6,120 bases of DNA from assembly GCA_023264915.1 (NCBI GenBank), contig JAHFUU010000173.1, forward strand, positions 1 through 6,120. The letters run 5' to 3'. Under the pieces are notes generated by a model. It was not told the origin of the DNA. It did not search any database and saw only the letters and a program-made list of their open reading frames with translations. Origin of the DNA: Microthrixaceae bacterium. Lineage in GTDB: Bacteria > Actinomycetota > Acidimicrobiia > Acidimicrobiales > Acidimicrobilacustridaceae. A program made the position numbers and the translations under genes. Below are positions 1 to 6,120 of this stretch, piece after piece. Every line of letters starts with the position of its first letter. The first letter of the stretch is position 1.

Positions 1-1713
1 TGGACGCTGGCGAAGGTGGCCGTCCCGTACCTCGTGCAGAAGGCCATCGACATGGCGATCGTCCCTCGCGACGCGGCCGCACTGTGGCGATGGACTTCAG
101 CGATCGCGGTTGCTGCGCTGGTCGCGGCGACCTTCACCGGTATCCGCCGCTACTCGGCTTTCAGGGAGTCGAGGCTGGTCGAGGCCAAGCTTCGTGACGA
201 GGTCTTCGCCCACACCCAACGTCTTCACTTCGCATATCACGATCGCCAGCAGACCGGTGACCTGATGAGCCGTGCCAACACCGACCTGTTCCAGATCCAG
301 AACTTCGTCGTCATGATCCCGCTGACGATCTCGAACCTCTGCACGGTGGTGTTGGTCACGATCATCTTGCTGTTCGTCAATCCTATCTTGACGGTGTTGG
401 CCCTGGGTGCTCTGCCGCTGCTCAACTACCTCGGCAAGCGCTTCTCGACCAGGCTCCACCCGTCGGTGATGGCGATCCAGCGCGAGTCAGCAGAGCTGGC
501 CACCGTGGTGGAAGAGACCGTTTCGGGAGTGCGCGTCGTCAAGGGGTTCGGAGCCCAAGCCGTTCAGACCAAGCGGCTCACCAAGGAGGCGGGAGACATC
601 TACGAGGTGTCGATGGAGGCCGCCAGAGTGCGAGCGCGGTTCCTGCCCGCGATGGACATCCTGCCGACGATCGGGTTGATCTTCGTGTTGGGCTATGGCG
701 GGCATCAGGTGCTGAACGGCTCGCTGACCATCGGCGAGCTTGCCGAGTTCAACCTCTACGTCTACCTGCTCGTCTGGCCGCTGCGGATGCTGGGCATGAT
801 CATCGCCCAGGGCCAGCGGGCTGCAGCGGCCGGCCAGCGAGTGCACGAGGTCCTTTCGACTGATCCCGAGGTCGTCACCGGGCCTGACCACCTGGACCTG
901 CCGCCTCGCGGCGGGTCCTTACCGGTCGGTGACGTCGTGTTCGACGGGGTCGTCTTCAACTACGAGCACGGGCCGACCACCTCGGTGCTCGACCACCTCG
1001 ACCTTCACATCGCGCCCGGCGAGTCGGTCGCGCTCGTCGGGGCGACCGGCAGCGGTAAGTCGACGATCGCGAAGCTGTTGCCCCGGTTCTATGACGTGTC
1101 CTCAGGCGAGGTGCGCCTCGACGGCATCGACGTGAGGCGCCTGGACCTGGTCGAGTTGAGGAAGGCCATAGGCATCGTGTTCGAGGACACGTTCCTGTTC
1201 AGCGCGACGATCGCGGACAACATCGCATTCGCCGATCCAGGCGCGACCGACGCCCAGATACGAAGGGCAGCGAAGCTGGCTGGCGCCGACGAGTTCGTCA
1301 GCTCGCTCCCTGACGGGTACGGGACCGAGATCGGCGAGCGGGGCTTCTCCTTGTCGGGTGGCCAGCGCCAGCGGATCGCGATCGCGCGGGCCATCCTCTT
1401 GGACCCCCGGATCCTCATCCTCGACGACGCCACCTCATCGGTGGATCCGACAAAGGAGCACGAGATCCGCGATGCACTCACGGTGGTCATGCGCCACCGG
1501 ACCACGATGGTCATCGCACACCGCCCAGCCACGATCGCGCTTGCCGACCGCGTCATGTTGGTCTCCCGGGGCCGTGTCGTGGCCCAAGGCACGCACAACG
1601 AGCTGTTGGCGGACTGCGCGCCCTACCGCGAGGTTCTCGCGGCGGCACAGGAGGTCGATGCCGAGCGGGCGCGCGCCGACGGCGATGACGAGCTCCAGAG
1701 GTCGTGGCGATGA
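1..1713 (+). CDS. ABC exporter half-transporter, degenerate-site subunit (5' partial)
   Basis: Half-size ABC exporter subunit: a membrane domain followed by an ATPase domain, expected in the cytoplasmic membrane as part of a dimer that exports an unknown substrate. The frame is open from base 1 (WTLAK, then the GTG at 16), and this stretch reads as the end of TM1 (VPYLVQKAID). The true start therefore lies upstream, probably some tens of codons away, and the GTG at 16 is internal. Numbering from that GTG, further membrane segments lie near residues 27-41, 99-139, 212-232 and 245-262. The ATPase domain has A-loop Tyr316, Walker A GATGSGKST (342-350), signature LSGGQ (446-450), Walker B ILILDD (466-471) and switch His502. 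Two key positions depart from consensus: Glu390 replaces the Q-loop Gln, and Asp471 replaces the catalytic Glu. The protein ends in a short charged tail. It overlaps the next gene by 4 bp, and the motifs of the two are complementary, so I infer a heterodimer. Family is certain; substrate is unknown (multidrug, lipid or peptide are all possible). Confidence 0.96.
   Translation, partial: WTLAKVAVPYLVQKAIDMAIVPRDAAALWRWTSAIAVAALVAATFTGIRRYSAFRESRLVEAKLRDEVFAHTQRLHFAYHDRQQTGDLMSRANTDLFQIQNFVVMIPLTISNLCTVVLVTIILLFVNPILTVLALGALPLLNYLGKRFSTRLHPSVMAIQRESAELATVVEETVSGVRVVKGFGAQAVQTKRLTKEAGDIYEVSMEAARVRARFLPAMDILPTIGLIFVLGYGGHQVLNGSLTIGELAEFNLYVYLLVWPLRMLGMIIAQGQRAAAAGQRVHEVLSTDPEVVTGPDHLDLPPRGGSLPVGDVVFDGVVFNYEHGPTTSVLDHLDLHIAPGESVALVGATGSGKSTIAKLLPRFYDVSSGEVRLDGIDVRRLDLVELRKAIGIVFEDTFLFSATIADNIAFADPGATDAQIRRAAKLAGADEFVSSLPDGYGTEIGERGFSLSGGQRQRIAIARAILLDPRILILDDATSSVDPTKEHEIRDALTVVMRHRTTMVIAHRPATIALADRVMLVSRGRVVAQGTHNELLADCAPYREVLAAAQEVDAERARADGDDELQRSWR
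1697..1713 (+). promoter_or_regulatory. Ribosome binding site and ATGA stop/start overlap between the two ABC genes
   Basis: AGAGG at 1697-1701 sits 8 nt before the ATG at 1710, whose last bases are shared with the TGA stop (1711-1713) of the upstream gene. This arrangement normally gives translational coupling, which suits two subunits needed in equal amounts. It favours ATG 1710 over the GTG at 1704, for which the spacing would be too short. Confidence 0.7.
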
Positions 1714-3494
1714 TGTGGGAGGGGGCAGTCGACCCCGAGGACCAGATCGACGCAACGCAGGCACGCAGGATCATGCGCCGGACCTACAAGATGATGCGCC
1801 CGTTCCGCGCTCAGGTCATCTGGTCGCTGGTGCTGATAGCGATCTACACCTTGCTGGTTCCCGCCGGCCCGCTGCTGGTGCGCTACGGGATCGACCAGGG
1901 CATCGTCAAGGGTGACGTCGGGGCTCTCAATGCAGCGGTGGTGGGGTTCGTCGTGGTGGCGGTCGCCGCATACTTCGTGTTCCGCTTCATGGTGATGACC
2001 CTGGCCGGTGCAGGGGAGGGCTTCCTCCGTGATCTGCGAAGGCGGCTCTTCGACCACCTTCAGCGGCTCTCCATGCCGTTCTATGACAAGAACAAGGCCG
2101 GGGTTCTCGTGTCGAGGATGACCAGTGACATCGACTCGCTTGCCGAGCTCATGCAGTTCGGTTTGCAGCAGTTCCTCATGAACGTGCTTCTGCTGGCCTA
2201 CTCGGTGGTCCTGCTCGCGATCGTGTCCTGGCAGCTCTTGCTGCTGTGTCTGATCGCGCTGCCGTTCGTCGCAGTGGCGAGCTTGAAGTTCCGCCGCGAT
2301 GCAAACCGTGCCTACCTCGACGTCCGCGATCGCATAGGGCACACCCTGTCCCGCCTGCAGGAAGGCCTCGCCGGTGTGCGCGTCATCCAGGCCTATGCGC
2401 GCGAGGATGCCGAGATCGGGCGCTTCGCTGACGAGAACCGGGCCCTGTATGACTCACACATGCAGTCGGTGTGGGTCCAGTCGTGGTACCTGCCGGTGAT
2501 CGAGATGGCCGGCCTCGGCTCGACGGCACTCGTGGTGGGTGTCGGGGGGTGGATGACGATCACCGGAGCCATGACGATCGGCACGATCACGTTCTTCGTG
2601 CTGACGCTAAACAACCTCTTCGAGCCGGTGCAGCAGCTGAGCCAGCTCTTCAACACCGTCCAGTCAGCAGGGGCAGGCCTCAAGAAGGTCTTCGAGCTGC
2701 TCGACACACCCGTCGAGGTCACCGAGCGGCCCGGCGCCGTGGACTTGCCGCCTCAAGGTGACGTTGTCGTGGACGGGGTCACGTTCGCCTACGGGTCCGA
2801 CGCCCCCGTTCTCTCCGACGTGTCCTTCACGATTCGCAACGGTGAGCGGCTGGCCCTGGTGGGCCCTACGGGCGCGGGCAAATCGACCCTGGCCAAGGTC
2901 ATCGCACGCCTCTATGACCCTGTGTCGGGCTCGGTCCGCTTCGGTGGCGTCCCCCTGCGAGATGCCACGCTGCGGTCCTTGCGTGAGCGCATCGTGGTGG
3001 TCCCCCAGGAGGGCTTCCTGTTCAACGGCACGATCCGCGACAACGTCCGCATCGCCCGCCACAGCGCGACGAACGAAGAGGTCGACGCGGCGCTGGCCAA
3101 CATCGGGGTCTATGAGCGGTTCAGGTCGCTCCCTGACGGGCTGGACACCGAGGTGCGCGAGCGCGGCTCTCGCCTGTCCGCAGGGGAGAAGCAGCTCGTG
3201 TCACTCGCGCGGGCAGCCCTGGTCGACCCTTCGGTGCTGGTGCTGGACGAGGCAACATCCTCCCTCGATCCCGGCACCGAGATGCTCGTCGAGGGCGCGA
3301 TGGCCCGGCTCATGGAGGGGCGGACGGTGATCGTCATCGCCCACCGCCTCTCGACCGCCGAGCGTGCAGACAGGGTCGGAGTCGTCTCCGGGGGCCGCCT
3401 GGTCGAACTGGACACCCATCAAGAGCTCATGGCCAACGAGGGTCACTACGCGAAGCTCTTCGAGAACTGGCAAGGTGGGCTCAGCGCTGCCTGA
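1710..3494 (+). CDS. ABC exporter half-transporter, catalytic-site subunit
   Basis: Complete half-transporter of 594 residues, a usual length for the family. From the ATG at 1710, predicted membrane segments lie near residues 34-56, 73-97, 152-190 (two), 262-283 and 288-305. The ATPase domain follows: A-loop Tyr361, Walker A GPTGAGKST (385-393), Q-loop Gln433, signature LSAGE (489-493), Walker B VLVLDE with catalytic Glu514, D-loop SSLD and switch His545. The signature departs from LSGGQ at two positions, while Walker B is fully canonical; this is the reverse of the upstream subunit. I chose the ATG at 1710 because it overlaps the previous stop codon (ATGA) and has AGAGG 8 nt upstream. A GTG at 1704 is only 2 nt from that ribosome site, and the ATG at 1713 is the other possibility. 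The gene is very probably co-transcribed with the upstream one, and the products probably form one exporter. The substrate cannot be inferred. Confidence 0.97.
   Translation: MMWEGAVDPEDQIDATQARRIMRRTYKMMRPFRAQVIWSLVLIAIYTLLVPAGPLLVRYGIDQGIVKGDVGALNAAVVGFVVVAVAAYFVFRFMVMTLAGAGEGFLRDLRRRLFDHLQRLSMPFYDKNKAGVLVSRMTSDIDSLAELMQFGLQQFLMNVLLLAYSVVLLAIVSWQLLLLCLIALPFVAVASLKFRRDANRAYLDVRDRIGHTLSRLQEGLAGVRVIQAYAREDAEIGRFADENRALYDSHMQSVWVQSWYLPVIEMAGLGSTALVVGVGGWMTITGAMTIGTITFFVLTLNNLFEPVQQLSQLFNTVQSAGAGLKKVFELLDTPVEVTERPGAVDLPPQGDVVVDGVTFAYGSDAPVLSDVSFTIRNGERLALVGPTGAGKSTLAKVIARLYDPVSGSVRFGGVPLRDATLRSLRERIVVVPQEGFLFNGTIRDNVRIARHSATNEEVDAALANIGVYERFRSLPDGLDTEVRERGSRLSAGEKQLVSLARAALVDPSVLVLDEATSSLDPGTEMLVEGAMARLMEGRTVIVIAHRLSTAERADRVGVVSGGRLVELDTHQELMANEGHYAKLFENWQGGLSAA
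3481..3494. other. Convergent 3' overlap of the ABC operon and the c-di-GMP gene
   Basis: The plus-strand ABC gene stops with TGA at 3492-3494 and the minus-strand PAS-GGDEF-EAL gene stops with TGA at 3483-3481 (read on the minus strand). The last 14 bp are therefore coding on both strands. There is no intergenic space, and no hairpin followed by a T-run is visible, so transcripts from either side probably run some way into the opposite gene. Confidence 0.95.
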
Positions 3495-6060
3495 TTCGCT
3501 CCGCCGCTGAGAACACCGTCAGGAGTGGCGTGATGTCATCGGCTGGCTGTGGCTCTGAGAACATGAACCCCTGCGCGTTGTGGCAACCCAGCTCGCGCAG
3601 GCGCTGGAGCTGTTCGGCGGTCTCGACGCCCTCTGCGATCGCCTCGAGCTCGAGGGTGTGCGCCAGCCCTATGATCGCTGCGACGATCGCAGAGTCCTCC
3701 GGGTCGGGCCCCAGCCCGTCCACGAAGGACTGGTCGACCTTGATCACGTCGACGGGGAACCTGCGGAGGTAGCTGAGCGAGGAGTAGCCGGTGCCGAAGT
3801 CGTCGATCGCCAGCACGACACCCAGTGCCTTCAGCGCGTAGAGCGTGTCGATCACGACGGCGGCATCCTCCATCAGGACGCTCTCGGTGATCTCCAGGCA
3901 CAACTTGCCGGGGCTCAGTCCCGTGCGTGACAGCACGCCGGCCACGAGGTCGGGGATGTTCGAGGCCGACAGCTGCCGCGCCGAGAGGTTGACGTGCACG
4001 CGAGGAGCCTCCTCTCCCAGCTGGCATTCCCAGCTATGTGCCTGATGGCATGCCTTGGTCAGGACCTGGAGCCCCAGCCCCACGATCTGGCCCGTCTCTT
4101 CAGCGACCTCGATGAACTCCTTGGGGTGCAGCGTGCCCCGGCCCGGATGATCCCATCGAGCCAGGGCCTCGAGGCAGGTGACCCGTCCACTGGTGAGTGA
4201 GATGCACGGCTGGTAGTGCACCGCGATCTCGCCGTTCTCTATGGCCTTGGCGAGCTCGTCGGCCACCTCGGCCCGGACCAGCGTGCGCTGCCGCATGGAC
4301 TCGTCGAACAGCTCGAGGCGCGCACGGCCGAGATCTTTCGCGCGGTACATGGCAGCGTCGGCGTCACGCAGCAACGACTCGGGATGGGCGAGCCCGCCAT
4401 CTGAGAGTGCGACGCCCACGCTGGCCGTTATCGAGAGCTCGTGCGTACCGATCAGGATCGGATCGGATTCGATGCTCGTGGTTATCCGGTGCGCGATCGC
4501 CGTGGCCTGAAGCTCTCCGCTGACGTCGCCGCAGACGACGACGAACTCGTCTCCACCGAGGCGGGCCACGAGGTCTCCGGGTCGCAGCATCGCCGAGATC
4601 CGGCGTGCCGTCTCGACGAGCAGCTCGTCGCCGGCGTCATGGCCGAGGCTGTCGTTGACACCCTTGAACCGGTCAAGATCCAAGAACAGCAACGCAAGCA
4701 TCGTCCCGTTGGCCTTCGCCGTGGCCAGAGCGTCCTCGAGCTGCGCCAGGAGCAGCGTACGGTTCGGGAGGTCGGTGAGGCTGTCATGGGTTGCTTGGTG
4801 GGTGAGCACCTCGGCGGCGCGCCGGCGCTCTGTCACATCGCGCCCCACGACCGATACGCAGTGGTTCTGTCCCTCGCTGTCAGAGTGGCGCACCAGGTTC
4901 AGCCAGACCTGGGCGATCCGGTCATCAGACGTGCGCATGCCGAGCTCGCCACTGAACACGTCGCTGTGCCGTAGCGAGGGCACCACTTGCTCGCGGAGGA
5001 CCCGCTCGGCCTGTGGGGTGAACACGTCAGAGATCGTGACATGCTCGGCCAGCTCGTCGTGGCCGAGCATGTCCCGGCCGGCCCGGTTCATGTAGAGGAC
5101 CTCGCCGGCGGCAAGGTCGATGATCCCGACCATGTCACTTGTCGACTCGACGATGCTCGCCAGGCGCTCGCCTTCTTCGGCCAGCGCGCGGAACAGCATC
5201 TCGCTCTCCCTCAGGTCGTCCTCGGTGCGCTTGCGTTCGGTGATGTCAGAGAACGAGATGACCGATGCGTACGGCTTGTCCCCTCCGGGGTGGAAAAGCG
5301 GTACGGCGTTGAGCAAGCACCAGCGGAGCTCGCCGTCGGGACGCTTCACGCCCCGCAGGACCTCGAACTGGGGCTGGCCGGTCACGAGTGCCCGGATGGA
5401 GGGACGGTCCCGATCCTGCACACGGGTGCCGTCACCGTGGACCGTCACGGCCGCGGCCATCACGTCCAGGGTCAGCTCCTGGTCGAGGGGAACGCCGATG
5501 ATCCGCTTGGCGCTGTCGTTGGCGGCCAGGACCTGCTCGAAGTCATGGACGATCACGCCTTCATGGAGGGACTCGATCACGGTGCGGATCCGTTGCTCGC
5601 TGTCCCGGAGGCGCTCCTCGGTGGCCTTGCGCTCGGAGATGTCCATCACGAAGGACTGGACGTGCTGGGGCGTGCCCTGCGGGGAGCGTTCGAGGGTCAC
5701 GCTGCTGGTCACCCACACCCAGGTGCCGTCCTTTCGGCGCAGCTCCTGCTCGCTGACGACGTGGTCGCTCTCGCGGTTGATGAGCTTCCTCACGGTCTCA
5801 CCAAGCTCGGCTCGGCGGTCAGCACGCACGAGGTCAGCAGCTTTGGCGCCGATGACCTCCTCGGGGCGGTAGCCGACCAGCCCCGCCCACGACTCGTTGA
5901 CCTCGACGATCTGACCCGACATGTCACAGGTGGCAAGCCCGACGGGGCTGTGGGCGAGAAGGGAGCGATAGCGGAGGTCACCGCGACCGCCGGCGGCGAG
6001 CATCTCGGCGAAGCACTCGCTCGTCGCTATCGGATCAGGTGCCCCAGAGCCTTCGGACAC
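3481..6060 (-). CDS. PAS-PAS-PAS-GGDEF-EAL cyclic-di-GMP signalling protein
   Basis: Soluble c-di-GMP turnover enzyme of 859 residues from the GTG at 6060; no signal peptide or membrane segment is seen. Domain order: PAS1 about 29-145, PAS2 about 158-277, PAS3 about 298-413, GGDEF about 421-588, EAL about 597-848. Each PAS ends in a D[IV][ST]ER[KR] motif (140, 272, 408) leading into a charged helix, the usual signal-passing linker. The GGDEF domain (diguanylate cyclase, GTP to c-di-GMP) has metal Asp461, Asn469 and Asp478 for guanine, GGDEF at 502-506 and an RxxD inhibitory site (Arg493, Asp496). The EAL domain (phosphodiesterase, c-di-GMP to pGpG) has EAL at 631-633, Asn691, Glu723, DDFGTGYS from 753, Lys774, Glu810/Glu813 and Gln830. 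Both active sites look intact, so it may be bifunctional, with the PAS domains setting the balance. No LOV-type cysteine motif is visible and the PAS ligands are unknown. The frame is open upstream of the GTG, so the N-terminus may be longer; ATG at 6003 (residue 20) is a shorter alternative without a clear ribosome site. Confidence 0.96.
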   Translation of the reverse strand: MSEGSGAPDPIATSECFAEMLAAGGRGDLRYRSLLAHSPVGLATCDMSGQIVEVNESWAGLVGYRPEEVIGAKAADLVRADRRAELGETVRKLINRESDHVVSEQELRRKDGTWVWVTSSVTLERSPQGTPQHVQSFVMDISERKATEERLRDSEQRIRTVIESLHEGVIVHDFEQVLAANDSAKRIIGVPLDQELTLDVMAAAVTVHGDGTRVQDRDRPSIRALVTGQPQFEVLRGVKRPDGELRWCLLNAVPLFHPGGDKPYASVISFSDITERKRTEDDLRESEMLFRALAEEGERLASIVESTSDMVGIIDLAAGEVLYMNRAGRDMLGHDELAEHVTISDVFTPQAERVLREQVVPSLRHSDVFSGELGMRTSDDRIAQVWLNLVRHSDSEGQNHCVSVVGRDVTERRRAAEVLTHQATHDSLTDLPNRTLLLAQLEDALATAKANGTMLALLFLDLDRFKGVNDSLGHDAGDELLVETARRISAMLRPGDLVARLGGDEFVVVCGDVSGELQATAIAHRITTSIESDPILIGTHELSITASVGVALSDGGLAHPESLLRDADAAMYRAKDLGRARLELFDESMRQRTLVRAEVADELAKAIENGEIAVHYQPCISLTSGRVTCLEALARWDHPGRGTLHPKEFIEVAEETGQIVGLGLQVLTKACHQAHSWECQLGEEAPRVHVNLSARQLSASNIPDLVAGVLSRTGLSPGKLCLEITESVLMEDAAVVIDTLYALKALGVVLAIDDFGTGYSSLSYLRRFPVDVIKVDQSFVDGLGPDPEDSAIVAAIIGLAHTLELEAIAEGVETAEQLQRLRELGCHNAQGFMFSEPQPADDITPLLTVFSAAERIRQR
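5038..5073. repeat. Perfect 13-bp inverted repeat with 10-nt loop inside the PAS3 coding region
   Basis: GACATGCTCGGCC at 5038-5050 is the exact reverse complement of GGCCGAGCATGTC at 5061-5073, separated by 10 nt. The unit is codon-aligned in the minus-strand gene, covering residues 330-341 (D M L G H D E L A E H V). It is followed at 5074-5081 by the palindrome CCGGCCGG. No T-run follows on either strand, so it does not look like a terminator. It could fold as a strong mRNA hairpin or be a chance product of GC-rich codons; its function is unknown. Confidence 0.85.
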
Positions 6061-6069
6061 GGGACCCCT
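6061..6069 (-). promoter_or_regulatory. Weak possible ribosome binding site for the GTG start at 6060
   Basis: Reading the minus strand, AGGGG (6069-6065) lies 4 nt before the GTG at 6060. The purine run is reasonable but the spacing is shorter than the usual 5-9 nt. It is the only local support for this start, which stays uncertain because the reading frame is also open further upstream. Confidence 0.25.
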
Positions 6070-6120
6070 GTCGGGGAGCTTCGCGGCGCGCTTGCCTCGG
6101 GGCCCGGCGGTGGCCGGCAG
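6061..6120 (-). other. Open frame upstream of the PAS-GGDEF-EAL start, possible N-terminal extension
   Basis: The 20 codons before the GTG have no stop in the same frame and nearly all end in G or C. They read LPATAGPRGKRAAKLPDRGP, a Pro/Ala/Lys/Arg-rich stretch. It contains no ATG, GTG or TTG, so a longer protein would have to start beyond the window edge. In such GC-rich DNA an open 60-nt frame is weak evidence, so this may equally be the 5' leader. No promoter motif is recognised here. Confidence 0.35.

Noticed and set aside
16..18. GTG as the start of the first ABC gene
   Set aside because: The frame is open to base 1 and the residues on both sides belong to a family-typical TM1, so the GTG is an internal Val codon of a gene cut by the window edge.
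811..839. Direct repeat GGCCAGCG (811-818 and 832-839)
   Set aside because: Both copies encode Gly-Gln-Arg in an Ala-rich helix between the membrane and ATPase domains. Eight bases repeated in GC-rich coding DNA is expected by chance.
1623..2342. 239-codon open frame on the minus strand, opposite the ABC genes
   Set aside because: Its His/Gln/Arg-rich composition is typical of the reverse complement of a GC-rich gene. It also spans the junction of two well-supported ABC genes on the other strand.
3480..3511. CTCAGCG / CGCTGAG inverted repeat (7 bp, 18-nt loop) at the convergent gene ends as a bidirectional terminator
   Set aside because: The stem is short, the loop long and no T-run follows on either strand. 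It also lies within coding sequence, so it is not supported as a terminator.
4451..4474. GATC/GGATC-rich repeated stretch
   Set aside because: It encodes an ordinary part of the GGDEF domain (ESDPILIG) and the repeat units are only about 6 bp, so I see no reason to call it a functional repeat.
4441..4974. 177-codon open frame on the plus strand, opposite the GGDEF/PAS3 region
   Set aside because: It is antisense to a well-supported domain-rich gene, shows no recognisable motif, and long antisense open frames are normal in GC-rich DNA.
1..6120. A functional link between the exporter and the c-di-GMP protein as one new system
   Set aside because: The genes are convergent, not an operon, and no shared motif or regulatory site joins them. 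Adjacency alone in one genome is not enough to claim a system.

Overview
The window is GC-rich protein-coding DNA with most third codon positions G or C, and with GTG as well as ATG starts. Together with the types of ABC half-transporter present, this suggests a high-GC actinobacterium (Actinomycetota). The genus cannot be read from the sequence, and the assignment is an inference. I see no RNA gene, mobile element, CRISPR array or integration site. There is no non-coding stretch longer than the last 60 bases.

Left half, plus strand (1-3494): two consecutive genes for ABC exporter half-transporters, each with a membrane domain followed by an ATPase domain. The first is cut by the left edge of the window; its frame is already open at base 1. 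The second starts inside the stop codon of the first (an ATGA overlap), so the two are almost certainly co-transcribed and translationally coupled. Their ATPase motifs are complementary. The first has a normal LSGGQ signature but Asp at the catalytic Walker B position and Glu in the Q-loop. The second has the catalytic Glu and Q-loop Gln but a degenerate LSAGE signature. This is the pattern of a heterodimeric exporter with one hydrolytic and one degenerate ATP site. The substrate cannot be told from the sequence.

Right half, minus strand (3481-6060): one large gene for a soluble PAS-PAS-PAS-GGDEF-EAL protein, a cyclic-di-GMP signalling enzyme. The residues expected for both synthesis (GGDEF plus an RxxD I-site) and hydrolysis (EAL and its metal and catalytic residues) are present. 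It converges on the ABC pair, and the two coding ends overlap by 14 bp with no obvious terminator between them. Its reading frame stays open to the right edge, so the annotated GTG start is provisional.

Nothing here looks like a wholly new system. The points most worth a second look are the split ATP-site chemistry of the exporter pair, the apparently bifunctional c-di-GMP enzyme, and a perfect 13-bp inverted repeat inside the third PAS domain coding sequence.
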